Of a stretch of DNA of 64,000 nucleotides, positions 1 through 10,600 are shown in pieces (the stretch's first letter is position 1; every line of letters begins with the position of its first letter). The stretch is taken from positions 107,460-171,459 of the forward strand of contig DXJO01000010.1 of NCBI GenBank assembly GCA_019057475.1. Direction: 5' to 3'. The translations under genes and the position numbers were made by a program. The DNA comes from Candidatus Thorarchaeota archaeon. GTDB taxonomy: Archaea > Asgardarchaeota > Thorarchaeia > Thorarchaeales > Thorarchaeaceae. The notes under the pieces were generated by a model. That model was not told where the DNA came from. It saw only the letters and a program-made list of their open reading frames with translations, and ran no database searches.

Positions 1-932
1 TCTGTGTAAGGGAAGAGAATTGCAGAGGCCGCAGAGAAATAGACAGGAACTCTCTCTTCAGGAATGAACTCTGTGTCGAATCTGACGTGGTCATCTAGTG
101 ACAGTCGTGTGGTCTGTTCCCGGAGTTCCTGCAGATAGATCATACCCTCCTTGTCTTGAGGAGTTCCAGCGATCAACATGATTGCATTTGGCGAAGAATC
201 CCTAATCCGTTGCATCGCGCCTATCGCAACATCGATTCCCTTCCCTCGTCGAATGAAACCAAACATCAAGACGATTCTCCTGTCTGTGAGCCCAAGCATC
301 TCAGATGCACTATTGCAATCCAGTTGCTTCGTGGGCAGTCTACACGGATGGGGAATCTCGACGACCTTCTCCGGACGATAGCCGAAGTCACGGAGAAACG
401 CTTTCCTTAGGAGTGAATTCGTCTTCACGGTGCTCAGCTGAAGGACATCAGTGCCCCAATCCAAAAGGCGCATGTATGCTCTGAAGGCCGCCTTCGCGAA
501 AAACAAGAAACGACTCAGAAACCGAAATGTCCCAGCCCTCTCCACAACCTGGTCAGCCATCCACGTGCTGTGTAGAGTCACTGTCGTACGGAAGCCAAAG
601 AGCCTGCATAGGATTAGAAACAGGAGCATGGGTTCGCCGAAGAGTCCGCCATAGACCTCGCCATGAGGGCCGAACTGAACATGCACGATGTGGGGGCGCA
701 CTCTCTTGAGATGCTTCATCAGGGTAAATGGATACCATGGAGATCGACCATCCCACACGTTCAGGGTTTCCACGAAGCCTATTTCAGTTACTATCGCTTT
801 TGCGTTCTTTCCTGTCAGAGCAGTGACTTGGCTCTTGCCAGTTCTAACAAGCTCTGTGATAAGTTTCGCAGTGTATAGTGACTCTCCAGTCCGCTGGGGC
901 GGCAGAGGTGACACCATGGCGATTCTCAGCAT
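1..932 (-). CDS. GT4-type glycosyltransferase, C-terminus cut by window edge
   Basis: An open frame of about 310 residues reads leftward from an ATG at 932 and leaves the window at its C-terminal side. The start MLRIAMVSPLPPQRTGES is the classic first strand and loop of a GT-B glycosyltransferase. 'HIVHVQFGPHGEVYGG' follows near residue 85, and the second Rossmann domain opens with 'IVLMFGFIRRGKGIDVAIGA' near residue 225. The visible part stops before the EX7E-like donor site. It probably transfers a sugar from a nucleotide donor to a growing lipid-linked glycan in the cytoplasm. It is divergent from the GT4 gene at 1202. Donor and acceptor cannot be read from the sequence. Confidence 0.85.
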   Translation of the reverse strand, partial: MLRIAMVSPLPPQRTGESLYTAKLITELVRTGKSQVTALTGKNAKAIVTEIGFVETLNVWDGRSPWYPFTLMKHLKRVRPHIVHVQFGPHGEVYGGLFGEPMLLFLILCRLFGFRTTVTLHSTWMADQVVERAGTFRFLSRFLFFAKAAFRAYMRLLDWGTDVLQLSTVKTNSLLRKAFLRDFGYRPEKVVEIPHPCRLPTKQLDCNSASEMLGLTDRRIVLMFGFIRRGKGIDVAIGAMQRIRDSSPNAIMLIAGTPQDKEGMIYLQELREQTTRLSLDDHVRFDTEFIPEERVPVYFSAASAILFPYT

Positions 933-1118
933 TAGCCTCTTGCTTAATCATCATGGGCTATTCAAAAGAGTTTCTCGAGAGAATAGGGCTCAACGTTCTT
1001 TGAGCACAAAGCCGATAGATCTCCCAAGCAAAGATGATGTTTCCATAGGAATCCGACGAGCACGATGATCGCCCCAGAGTTCCCCATTCTTGCATAAGCG
1101 CCCTTAGTTTGGCAACTA

Positions 1119-1128
1119 CTTTATAATG
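1119..1128 (+). promoter_or_regulatory. TATA-like box ahead of the GT4/GH130 module
   Basis: The stretch ctttataatg lies about 75 bases before the ATG at 1202, in the 269-base gap between two divergent glycosyltransferases. Its composition fits an archaeal TATA element, with a start of transcription expected near 1150. No other coding content is convincing in this gap. Confidence 0.35.
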
Positions 1129-1201
1129 CTTATCACCGACTGTGTGATAGGTATTCAAACTAAAGAGAAATTTTCATTACGCTGGTGAATGTGAGTAGTC
1201 T

Positions 1202-2365
1202 ATGTCTAGAGTGGCCTATGTGAGCAGCTACGCGCCGAGGGTGTGCGGAATAGCTACCTTCACTGAGGACCTAACTAGGAACATTAACACCCTCAACGCC
1301 TTGGAGCCTGCGGCCATCGTTGCAATGAATGACCCAGGCTCATCGTACTGCTACGGAAAAGAGGTAGTACTGCAGATTGATGAGGAGGACAAGGAAACCT
1401 ATCAGCAGGTGGCCTATCAGATCAACAGTTCAGACTTTGACTTGATAAACGTGCAACACGAATTTGGGCTCTTCGGTGGGGAGTGGGGAAACTATCTCTT
1501 GACCCTCCTTGAGAAACTGAGCAAGCCTAGTGTCACTACAATGCACACTACACTGTCACCCGACTCGAAAAGAACGCAATCCCTAGGACAGATAGATATC
1601 CACAACAAGGTGGTACGGGGGATAGGGCAATACAGCTCCGCTCTCGTAGTCATGACGAAGATAGCGGCTAACATATTGCGAGAAGGGTATGATGTAGATG
1701 TTGAGAAGATCAAGGTCATACCACATGGATGTCCTGACATGCCGCTTGTGTCGAGTAATCAGGGAAAGAAGGATCTGGGTCTGGTCGACAGAAGTGTCTT
1801 GTCTACCATTGGTCTGTTGAGTCGAGACAAAGGAATTCAAAATACGATTAGAGCACTACCGGAAATTGTCAAAGACACCCCTGAGATCCTCTATCTGGTC
1901 ATTGGAATAACTCATCCGCAAGTCAGACTCTTCGAGGGGGAGAAATACAGAAAACGTCTCATGAGGCTGGTGAAGAAGCTAGGGCTAGAGAAGAACGTCA
2001 AATTCCACAACCGTTTCCTGAGCAAACAGGAACTGATACGATACCTACAGGCCACGGACATCTACGTCTGCTCCCACGTCAATAAGGACCAGCTCTCAAG
2101 CGGGACAATCACCTATGCCTTAGGGGCAGGAAAGGCTATTGTTTCTACCCCCTTCTACTACGCCGTGGAAGTCCTGAATGAGGGACGCGGATTGTTAAGT
2201 AAATTCAGAAGCCCCCGTTCCATTGCTGAATGCATCACACGACTCTTGAAAGACCCAGAGCTGAAAGCTCGCACAGAAAAACTAGCATACGAGTATAGTC
2301 GTGACATGACATGGCCCCGCGTGGCCTCCAGATATGTTTCCTTGTTTAGAGAAGTGATCCAATGA
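1202..2365 (+). CDS. GT4 glycosyltransferase of a GH130-linked module
   Basis: This 387-residue protein has two Rossmann-like domains. The N-terminal 'PRVCGIATFTEDL' (residues 12-24) and 'INVQHEFGLFGGEWG' (about 92-106) are typical of the GT4 subfamily that sits next to GH130 phosphorylases. The C-terminal donor region reads 'SSGTITYALGAGKAIVSTPF', where the first Glu of the usual EX7E motif is replaced, as is common in this subfamily. It overlaps the next gene by four bases (ATGA), so the two are translationally coupled. A role in mannoside assembly or turnover is inferred from the partners; the exact sugar is unknown. Confidence 0.85.
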   Translation: MSRVAYVSSYAPRVCGIATFTEDLTRNINTLNALEPAAIVAMNDPGSSYCYGKEVVLQIDEEDKETYQQVAYQINSSDFDLINVQHEFGLFGGEWGNYLLTLLEKLSKPSVTTMHTTLSPDSKRTQSLGQIDIHNKVVRGIGQYSSALVVMTKIAANILREGYDVDVEKIKVIPHGCPDMPLVSSNQGKKDLGLVDRSVLSTIGLLSRDKGIQNTIRALPEIVKDTPEILYLVIGITHPQVRLFEGEKYRKRLMRLVKKLGLEKNVKFHNRFLSKQELIRYLQATDIYVCSHVNKDQLSSGTITYALGAGKAIVSTPFYYAVEVLNEGRGLLSKFRSPRSIAECITRLLKDPELKARTEKLAYEYSRDMTWPRVASRYVSLFREVIQ

Positions 2366-3423
2366 ATAGGAGGATGGTTCCCATAAGGCGTCCCTCGATC
2401 AACTTCAATTGGTTACAGGCTCTGACCGACGACACAGGCATCCTCCAACACGCCAAATTCGCAGTTGCTAACAGAAAGGAGGGATACACGACTGATGATA
2501 ATGCCCGTGCTCTTGTGGCTGTCCTCAAGTACTATAAACTACGACGGGAGGAGCCAGTGTCAAGGCTTGCAGAAACCTATCTGAGTTTTCTCTTCCATAT
2601 GCAGAAAGATGATGGGATGGTTCATAACTATATGGGGTACAATCGCAGCTTCCTCGATGGAGAGGGGTCGCACGACTCACTAGGCCGGGTCCTCTGGGCC
2701 TCGGGTTACACTCAAGACACCCCAACTCCCGAGGACTTCAGAATGTCGGCGAAAGAGATCTTCGACAGGGGCCTTATCTGGGCACTGAAGTCTGACTCAC
2801 CCCGGACCCGGGCTTTCGCCATCCTGGGCCTCTACCACTATGCAGAGGCGTTCCCTCAAGACAAGAACCCTCCGTTGAACATGACCCTTCTGGCTAATCG
2901 ACTCTGTGAGGGTTATAGGTGTGAGTCTACATCCTCCTGGCAGTGGTTTGAGCCATACCTCACCTATGCCAATCCTCGGCTCCCTCAGTCACTCTTCAGG
3001 GCCTATCAGACAACAGGAGAACAGGCCTATCTCCGCATCGCCGAAAAGACCCTTGGGTTTCTCGCAGAGAAACAAATCATTCAAGATGTGTTCCATCCGG
3101 TAGGGAATCGATCCTGGCTTATGAGGGGTGGAGAGCAGGCGCTCTACGATCAACAGCCCATTGAGGCATCATGCATGGTAGAGGCTGCATCCACAGCCTT
3201 TCAAGCAACTAAACAAGAGAAGTATCTTGAGATTGCCTACACTGCCTTTGAGTGGTTTATGGGAAAGAACTCGAAGAAGGTAATAGTCTACAATCCAGCC
3301 ACTAGCGGCTGCTACGACGGAATCACGCCTGAAGGGCTTAACAGAAACCAAGGGGCCGAGGCTGCAATCTCCTTCCTCTTGGCGCGCCTTGAGATAGAGG
3401 CTCTGAGTAAGAAACACCTATAG
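2362..3423 (+). CDS. six-hairpin (alpha/alpha) glycosidase-like protein
   Basis: The 353-residue protein carries 'EGYTTDDNARAL' near residues 38-49, the signature of a family found between GT4 and GH130 genes. Repeated helical pairs follow, such as 'GRVLWASGY' near residue 107 and 'CMVEAAST' near residue 270, consistent with an alpha/alpha toroid. Such proteins are often annotated loosely as glycosyltransferases or glycosidases. The start ATG lies in the stop of the upstream GT4, which implies a two-gene operon. There is no signal peptide, so a cytoplasmic site is expected. Substrate and reaction are not established from sequence. Confidence 0.75.
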   Translation: MNRRMVPIRRPSINFNWLQALTDDTGILQHAKFAVANRKEGYTTDDNARALVAVLKYYKLRREEPVSRLAETYLSFLFHMQKDDGMVHNYMGYNRSFLDGEGSHDSLGRVLWASGYTQDTPTPEDFRMSAKEIFDRGLIWALKSDSPRTRAFAILGLYHYAEAFPQDKNPPLNMTLLANRLCEGYRCESTSSWQWFEPYLTYANPRLPQSLFRAYQTTGEQAYLRIAEKTLGFLAEKQIIQDVFHPVGNRSWLMRGGEQALYDQQPIEASCMVEAASTAFQATKQEKYLEIAYTAFEWFMGKNSKKVIVYNPATSGCYDGITPEGLNRNQGAEAAISFLLARLEIEALSKKHL

Positions 3424-3449
3424 AGAGTGGCCAGGAAAACAGGACAGAA

Positions 3450-4334
3450 CTAAGGTAGCAGTTCCCCTAGGTCATACTCGACTCCGCACAACACCGTGTC
3501 GGCACCACCATAGTAGACCAAGAGCCGATCGTCCAACAGGACACTCCCACAGCTGAAGACAACATTAGGCACCTTGCCAAAACGTTCATAGTCCTCTTGG
3601 GGCTCCAGTATCGGCTTCTCCGAGCGATAGAGAATCCTCTCAGGGTCATCCTTATCGATTAACAGTGCGCCGAGACGATAGACGTAGTCAAAGTCCACTC
3701 CATGGTATATGAATAGCCAGCCCTCATTGATCTCAATGGGCGGCCCTGCGGCTCCAACCTTCAGACAGTCCCAACTATTGGGTCTGGGATGCATCACAGC
3801 CTTGAGGTCGCACCAACTCTTTAGATCTTCAGAGTAAGCCACACACAGATCAGGGTCGATACGACTATACATCACATAGTGTCCTTCTATCTTCCTAGGG
3901 AAGATCACCGCATTCTTGTTGTGGATACCCTCAAAGGGCAGCCACCTCTCTCCCCAGTTCCATCTGCCGGATAGGAGGTCTTCGAGAGAGACCTTGGTTA
4001 GGGAGATCTGGAACGCGTTCATAGGACTGTTCCTATAGGCTGTATAAGTCATCAAACATTCTCCATCCATCAGGATAAGCCTCGGGTCCTCGCACCCAAG
4101 ATTCTCGTAGGAGTTTGACGGCGTAAACACGGGTTCAGGCTGTCTCTTGTCGATTGTATATCCATCCGAGGATTCTGCGTACCCAAGTCGTGAAACACCA
4201 TCGTCCCCAATCGCACGGTAGAGGATGTGGACTCTTTCCCCGGCATAGAGAGCGGCAGCGTTGAACACTGTTCGAGTTTCCCAGTAATGTCCTGGCACTG
4301 ATTCGAGAATCGGGTTGCCTTCAAAGCGCTTCAT
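3450..4334 (-). CDS. GH130 beta-mannoside phosphorylase-like protein
   Basis: The protein has 294 residues and a five-bladed beta-propeller pattern. Recognisable family motifs are 'FNAAALY' near residue 24, 'GCEDPRL' near 80-86 (the acidic residue of this type of motif is the catalytic acid in GH130) and 'KNAVIFP' near 140. Enzymes of this family phosphorolyse beta-1,2- or beta-1,4-linked mannosides, releasing mannose 1-phosphate. It lies tail to tail with the six-hairpin gene, 26 bases away, and in front of the CBS gene on the same strand. The exact linkage used cannot be told. Mannose 1-phosphate could feed the GDP-mannose pathway whose gmd and fcl genes lie at 51-53 kb. Confidence 0.85.
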   Translation of the reverse strand: MKRFEGNPILESVPGHYWETRTVFNAAALYAGERVHILYRAIGDDGVSRLGYAESSDGYTIDKRQPEPVFTPSNSYENLGCEDPRLILMDGECLMTYTAYRNSPMNAFQISLTKVSLEDLLSGRWNWGERWLPFEGIHNKNAVIFPRKIEGHYVMYSRIDPDLCVAYSEDLKSWCDLKAVMHPRPNSWDCLKVGAAGPPIEINEGWLFIYHGVDFDYVYRLGALLIDKDDPERILYRSEKPILEPQEDYERFGKVPNVVFSCGSVLLDDRLLVYYGGADTVLCGVEYDLGELLP

Positions 4335-4367
4335 GGATCATGTCTCCTGGTGTTGCATCGAGGTTTC

Positions 4368-4742
4368 TTACCCTGTGACCGTGTGCACGTTGAAAAGTTC
4401 ATCCAAGATTGCTCTGAGACTCAGTAGGCCCTTTATGCATCCCTGTTCATCGACCACTGGCAGGTGTCGTATATTATACGAATGCATGATTCTATTAGCA
4501 TGAGCGAAAGTAGCATCCTCACGGACGGTCTTGAGATTTCTCGTCATGACCTCCTTGAGAGGCGTGCTCAAGGGGACATCTGTGGCTATGACTCGGATGG
4601 CATCCCGTTCTGTGAATATTCCCTCACACTTCCGGTTCTTATCGGCGACTATGACCGAGCCTATATGCTTGTGGTGGAGGATACCAATCACCTCTTTGAT
4701 GGATATCTCCCCCGACGCAATCACCATATCTTCGATCATCAT
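4368..4742 (-). CDS. CBS-domain pair protein
   Basis: About 124 residues form two CBS motifs in tandem. The first includes 'IGSVIVADKNRKCEGIFTERD' without the last residue pair, and the second has 'IRHLPVVDEQGCIKGLLS'. Such stand-alone CBS pairs bind adenine nucleotides and sense energy state. An upstream ATG at 4799 is also open, but it overlaps a TATA-like box at 4796-4808. The start at 4742 gives MMIEDM, the usual start for this protein type, and is preferred. It lies behind the GH130 gene's 5' side, 33 bases or so from it, so regulation of the mannoside module is a possible role. Confidence 0.8.
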   Translation of the reverse strand: MMIEDMVIASGEISIKEVIGILHHKHIGSVIVADKNRKCEGIFTERDAIRVIATDVPLSTPLKEVMTRNLKTVREDATFAHANRIMHSYNIRHLPVVDEQGCIKGLLSLRAILDELFNVHTVTG

Positions 4743-4795
4743 GCCTTGAACTTTCAAAGCGTCATTCCTCTCCGGGAGAGTTTTCTGCGTCTGGA

Positions 4796-4808
4796 CCATA
4801 TAAATAAG
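4796..4808. promoter_or_regulatory. TATA-like element between CBS gene and flippase
   Basis: The palindromic AT stretch catataaataag sits about 50 bases ahead of the flippase start at 4858 and about 55 ahead of the preferred CBS start at 4742. It could serve either or both divergent genes. Confidence 0.4.
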
Positions 4809-4857
4809 TGGTCATGTCTACAAAGCATCTCTTCTCAAGGTCTTCCATGACCTGCAT

Positions 4858-6486
4858 GTGAACTTCAACCGCGATTCCGTTGCCGGTACTCGAACGCGAG
4901 GATATGAGATTAGGAACTCACTTGGGTGTGCTACCGTGACTGAGATTGCTTCTCAAGCTGCAAGGGGGACATCAGCATTCATGGTCCAAGCCGCGATATC
5001 TGGATCTATGCGGATAATCACTATGATGGTGCTAACTCGTCTGCTTATCCCTGCAGAGATGGGCCAGATTGCAGTTCTTGGAATCATCTTTGGCTATATG
5101 CAGTTTCTGGGAGCATTGGGATTGAACCACGCATCTCCTTTGGTCATCCCGGAGGCGGAGAGCGAGGGGCAGCAGGGACGAATCAAGGGGTTCGTTAGAA
5201 AGTCGGTAGGATATATTCTAGCATTCTCGGGCCTTCTTGCCCTCATAGTCTTGTTCTCAGTGCCATTGGTCCTCGGAACCAGCATAGTGTCCTCTGAACT
5301 GGTCTATCTGGTCCTCATCATTGTCCCTTTCTCCTCTCTTGAGGTATTTCTGGACTCGGTGCTTTTGGCTAGGTATCGGGTTCGCAGTCTTGTGGGAGGC
5401 CGGATTGTCTTTGATATCGTTCGTCTGGTTGTGTCGGTGCAATTGGTCTTGATGGGTGTTGGTGTAGTTGGAGTTGTGATTGGCTGGTTGGCTAGCCAGC
5501 TTGTTGCAGTGATCATCTATGGTGCGTACGCCACAAAGGGAATCCCTGATCCCTCGACAGTTATGAAGATGGCTCCTGTTCTTGCCTTTGCTCTTCCTAG
5601 CTTGGTGTTTCAGGCAATCGACGTCACAATCCAGAGCATTGACAGGGTCATACTTCTGCATCTCACAGACCTGTCTTCTCTCGGGGTCTATGATGTTCTG
5701 CTCGGCGCGCTCTTCCTCATGAGCTTCGTGGCTCTCGCCGTTTCGACCTCTCTCTACCCGGTTCTAACAAACATCAGACTGGGCCTTACAGGGGATGAGG
5801 ATAGCGGCCAGGAACTGGGTCGGGTTGTCGCTGCTCTTCTCAGGTACGTCATGATTCTCTTGCTCCCCATTTCCATCATTGTTTCGTTGAACTCAGGTCC
5901 AGTACTTGATATGTTGTTTGGTTCAGCCTACGCCAGCTTCCCAAACGCATCATTGTCGTTCTCGATTCTGATTGTGTCATACGCACTCTGGGGTGCCACT
6001 TACGCACTCCACTCCGTCCTGCGCTCAATGGGTGAAGCGCGTTTCTTCGTAGTTGTAGGTTTAGCAGTGATTGCTTTCGAGGTTCTAGGGTGTTGGTATT
6101 TGACCCAGTGGCTTGGCCTTCTCGGTTCCGCCCTGATACGGTCTGTCTACATCCTGCTCCTCTTCCTGACTGCGCTCGGGCGGACTCGTCAGAAGGGTGT
6201 GTCAGGACTGAGTTCCGTGGCCGTGTCAGTACTGAAAATTGTAGTAGTTTCATCAATATCAGGAATGCTTGTTGCATTCATCGCACCAACAGATGCTTTT
6301 GGGCTGCTATTCTGGCTCGCTCTAGCCTATTTGCTCTTCATTGTCATGCTCTTTGCGGTGAGAGAAGTCAATGAGCTTGACTTCCGACTGTTGAAGTCAC
6401 TTGCCCCCAAGTCGATGCATGAATCGATAGATCGGCTTCGCCGCCTATACTTCAGAAGCTCGGCTGACCCCGGTCCAGAGATCTAG
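4858..6486 (+). CDS. Wzx-type polysaccharide flippase (1 of 3)
   Basis: This 542-residue protein has about 14 hydrophobic segments in the arrangement of the MOP superfamily (polysaccharide transporters). The opening amphipathic stretch 'RGTSAFMVQAAISGSMRII' and the following 'VLTRLLIPAEMGQIAV' are typical of the first helices. It would move a lipid-linked oligosaccharide across the membrane. The start is GTG at 4858; an ATG lies further in at the first helix but would lose the amphipathic leader. Its last 42 bases overlap the 3' end of the convergent GT4 gene. Two other flippases lie at 26.1 and 38.6 kb. Confidence 0.88.
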   Translation: MNFNRDSVAGTRTRGYEIRNSLGCATVTEIASQAARGTSAFMVQAAISGSMRIITMMVLTRLLIPAEMGQIAVLGIIFGYMQFLGALGLNHASPLVIPEAESEGQQGRIKGFVRKSVGYILAFSGLLALIVLFSVPLVLGTSIVSSELVYLVLIIVPFSSLEVFLDSVLLARYRVRSLVGGRIVFDIVRLVVSVQLVLMGVGVVGVVIGWLASQLVAVIIYGAYATKGIPDPSTVMKMAPVLAFALPSLVFQAIDVTIQSIDRVILLHLTDLSSLGVYDVLLGALFLMSFVALAVSTSLYPVLTNIRLGLTGDEDSGQELGRVVAALLRYVMILLLPISIIVSLNSGPVLDMLFGSAYASFPNASLSFSILIVSYALWGATYALHSVLRSMGEARFFVVVGLAVIAFEVLGCWYLTQWLGLLGSALIRSVYILLLFLTALGRTRQKGVSGLSSVAVSVLKIVVVSSISGMLVAFIAPTDAFGLLFWLALAYLLFIVMLFAVREVNELDFRLLKSLAPKSMHESIDRLRRLYFRSSADPGPEI

Positions 6487-7515
6487 GTACGCTCTTGTCA
6501 TACGATCCCAAGACATCTTTGATGCAAACTGTTTTCCCCGTTCTGAGATGCGAGCCGCCAAATGGGGGTCATTAATGATTCGTGCAATCTCGCGAGCCAC
6601 TCCTTCCGGTGTGGTCTGAATGGAGATGGATCCGTTATCTTTCAGAACCCCCTTTAGGTAGGCTGCTTTCAGCGGACTTCCTGCAATTCCAATGACGGGA
6701 AGTCCCAGCGACATGGCCTCAAGTATCGAGAGATAGCCTGCCGCCAAGCAAATCTGGTTGGAATTCATCACAGCTTGTGGATTGGACACCAGTCCCATCT
6801 GTTCCATAGCAATACCCCTTGACTTCGCAAGATCCGACGCCTCTCTCCGAAGGCTGCCTTTGCCACACAAAGTAAGAGGCATTTCTATACCATGCTTTTT
6901 CTTCAGAATTGCAATTGCCTCAATATATCCCAATAGTCCTGTGTCCTGTTCCAATCTGCCAACAAATACTGCACCATTCCTTGGTTGCTCCACAAGGTCG
7001 ACACAGTCAGTTGCCCCGGTTAGAATCACATCACAATCTACGCCATAGGTTTCGGGTATGAAGTGTCCAATGCATATGGACCCGCTCACAAGCCGTCTCG
7101 CAATCTTGCGGAGCAGCTTGAAGATGACTGGAACAGGGTCTCTCTCAAACCCGTGGAATGTTGCATAGACGGGGGTTGCAAAGTCCATGACGAGCAGCGG
7201 GAGATACCAGAGAAGGAGAGGCAACGTATCATGTATGTGAATGACACGAAATCCTCTGAACCTGCGGCGGTTTGCAATCATCCACAAATAGACTAAAGGT
7301 GGATTACGATCCCAACCATATGGTAACCTGATTACTCGAACATTCCTTTCTTGCTCTTGCCTTGGGAGGTCTGGGGTATGACTTGAGGTCAGTATTGTCA
7401 ATCGTATACGTTTTCCCGATAGAATCGTGGCTACCTGACTAACGTGTTTCTCAACGCCTCCAATGGCCGGATGATACTTGGCTGAAATCATCAGAACTCT
7501 CTTTGACACAGGCAA
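6445..7515 (-). CDS. GT4 glycosyltransferase
   Basis: The 356 residues start with 'VLMISAKYHPAIGGVEKHVSQ', the nucleotide-binding loop of GT4 enzymes (shown here without its last residues). The C-terminal domain opens with 'GAVFVGRLEQDTGLLGYIEA' near 175 and has 'SILEAMSLGLPVIG' near 262, which carries the family EX7E pattern. It is predicted to be a cytoplasmic glycosyltransferase on the glycan pathway. It overlaps the flippase tail on the other strand and lies 123 bases downstream of the large membrane gene at 7639-10677 on the same strand. Donor sugar is unknown. Confidence 0.88.
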   Translation of the reverse strand: MPVSKRVLMISAKYHPAIGGVEKHVSQVATILSGKRIRLTILTSSHTPDLPRQEQERNVRVIRLPYGWDRNPPLVYLWMIANRRRFRGFRVIHIHDTLPLLLWYLPLLVMDFATPVYATFHGFERDPVPVIFKLLRKIARRLVSGSICIGHFIPETYGVDCDVILTGATDCVDLVEQPRNGAVFVGRLEQDTGLLGYIEAIAILKKKHGIEMPLTLCGKGSLRREASDLAKSRGIAMEQMGLVSNPQAVMNSNQICLAAGYLSILEAMSLGLPVIGIAGSPLKAAYLKGVLKDNGSISIQTTPEGVAREIARIINDPHLAARISERGKQFASKMSWDRMTRAYLDLWTGVSRASEV

Positions 7516-7638
7516 TTTCTTGAAACCTTAACACCTAGTTAACAAGCTGCCACTTTAGCGTTCTGGCTGCTATTCGTTGAATCGGCTTTGGTTCCGGTAC
7601 GTCTAATTTCAACTGAATTCGAATTGAATATCTACGCT

Positions 7639-10600
7639 TCAGAGTACTTCATAGATGAACGTGCGTTGCCACCTATCATGATAGACACGTACTTCCTTTA
7701 GGATTCCTTTCTGAGCTAGATCCGAGTAGATGTAGTTCAGATGATGTGCTAGCCACTCAATGACCACAACAACTCGCACTTCGTTCTGGTCAATATAATC
7801 CAAAACGGTTTCTGTTATGTTAGAGCTTCCCCTGATGCTTCCTGTGGGAATCTCAAGGAAAATGAAACGGTTTCGTGTATACCAACTGAGGTACTGTGAC
7901 CCATCCATATTGGTCAAGACATTGATTCCAGGTTCGTATGTTTCCTTGAGAAAATCGCCTGCAGTTTTTATGCACTGGAAGGTATCCCGTGTTAAGTCTG
8001 TTTCGGCAATTCCGAATCCAATACCAGTTGTTATCATTAGCAGAAATGTGATGAAGAGGAGGGAAATTGGGATGTCTTTCCAGTGCTGCAACGTGAGATT
8101 AGCCTTCCGATGTGCTGCCTTCAACTTGTCATCTTGAGTTTCGATTACATGATTCGCAGTATCTTCTTGAGAGCCAATTACCGAAGCAATGCGAGCAAGA
8201 ACCATGAAGGCAAGTGCTGATAAGTAGAAAAGACGAATTCCAATGAAAAATGCAAACCACGACTGCATATCTCCCATTGAAAAGATAGATGAATATGGCG
8301 GGTCTAACATAACATTGGGGGCAATTAGAAATACGCATCCAAACGCCATCGAAACTATTGCCAAGATGGCTAATGACAATGACTCCACTCGATTATGGAG
8401 CGTCACAACCAGTGCGATTACTAGACTAACGATGAGAATAAGGGCCATTCCCACCTGACTTGCACCTGAATGAATGTAACCCCCGCTATCAATCTGAGCA
8501 ATAAGCATAAAGCGCATTTGATAAGGTAGCTCCAGCAGTTCTTGCTTGGTGACCACTGTGCAGTCATTTTCGCTCGAGCTGGATATTCTCACTTCTTCCA
8601 GAATGATGCTTGGATGGGTGCTGCTAGCCCAACCTACATAGAAGTCCAATCTTTGATGCCCTGTCCAGTTCACGCTCACCGCCAAATCTGCAATTGGATT
8701 CCCAGATGTATTCACAGAGCTTACGCCATTTCCCACGAGTTCGATGCGGTCATAGGCAGCATCATGGCATCTGACGGATGCGAAATATGAATCATTTTGA
8801 CTAGGTATTTGAGGTCTAAGACTGAAGCGAATCCAAGTCGCTGAAACCTTGTGGGGGAGTCCAACCCTTTCGTTGCCGTAACTAATGGAATCTACCCTCT
8901 CATCCAAGACATCAATCTCAACAAAATGCGTATACGCTCCCATAACCGGGAAGAAGTCGATGACAACGCCGCCACCATTACTGGATGCATCGATATTGAC
9001 AGTTGCCTCTGAGAAGTAGCCATTTGTTATAGACCAGTTTGCACTTGACGGTTGGTTATAATCGGATATGCCATCAATACCATATCCTTTGAACCTGACC
9101 TTCAGCTTATACGAATACCCCGTTGCATTCCTGCAAACAATGAATGCTTTTCTTGATTGAGATGAGTCGTCCAACCAAACGAATACTCCATCTGATAGTG
9201 TGAGATTATCCGGTTGCTGGACGTATGGGAACCCATAGGCCACCATCCATGCTTCGAAATCGGCATCCGCATGGAACTCGCCAAATGCCATATTGTCTGG
9301 CACAGTCCATCTCTCCCAATCCTCAATGGAAACCTCTGCAATCGAAATGCTGTAAAGCGAAGCAGGGATTAGAGTCGAAGCTGTGAGAATCGACAGAATG
9401 AGAAGAATTGGGAGCTGTCTTCCTTCTATTGCTCCGCATTTTCTTCTGGGCGTCACTAAAAGCAGAAGTGGCAGTGTGAAACACAGAATGAGTAGCGGCA
9501 AGCGTAGTAATATGACAAGTATTATGGTAGCGACAATAAGGATCGCCCGATTCCTCTGAGCCCGTTTGTCAGGATTGCATCTGGCTATGGTCCATTGACT
9601 CAGCCATTCTTTTCCTCTCCTAATCATATCTTGCATATATGGAAGGGTGTCACTGAACATAATGGCAATTAGATAACAGGCAGGCAAGAAAGCAGGAAAA
9701 ACATATCTCCAGAGATCGGGTTTGTAACGAAGTGGTGCCAGAGCATATGCACCAAGATACACTAGCAGCCAGATAATAATGGGCAAATCCTTCCTGTTTC
9801 GAATAAGCAGGACCCATCCTAGACTGATTGTAGCAAGAATGGTGAAGAAACTAAAGTATACGCCCATGTAAGTGTTGGATTCATTCAAAAACAGGACATT
9901 AGCTACCCATACTTCGAAAGCAGATCCAATATTCTCGAGAATTCGGCCACTCTCAAGCATTGTGTCATATAGAGAACCACCATATATAATTTCGATAATT
10001 GTAGACGAGATGACGGTTGGAAACAGCATAAATGCAGCAATGAAACTCAGACTTGCACCTAATGCTATCCATGCGAATGCATTATAGCTAATCAGCGGCT
10101 CCCTTTTTCTACGCTCGACAATGGCGACAATGAACACTGTAAGCGGGATCACAACAGCTGACACACGAACTGCAATGGCAACCATCATGAGAACTCCTGA
10201 CAGCAGGCCCATTACTCTTGACTCCCTCCTAGTGCTTTCAAAAGCACTAACTAAAGCAATGGCGGCGATGACAGCAGCTGGTTGCTCAGTGAGGATTCTA
10301 TTTGAATAGTGGATAAAAGCCCCGCTCGTTGCCACCAGTAAGGCTGACATAATCCCTGTATGATGTCCTCGAAGATGGAGTCCGAGTTTGTATACAGTGA
10401 GAATTGCCAGAATACCGAATAGCTGTGCAAGGAACCACCCTGCATATTCGGATGCCGTAACGAACATAGCAATTCGAATCAGGATGGGCAGGCCAGGTCT
10501 ATAATGGACTCCATAGCGTGGCAGATTTGTGAAGAGTCCTATTGCATTGGATAGGTACTGTGCTTCATCGGGTGAGAGATATGCCCATTGTTCAGTTCGA

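Noticed and set aside
5257-5661. 134-codon minus-strand frame within the first flippase
   Set aside because: It is antisense to a well-supported membrane protein and its translation lacks protein-like patterning.
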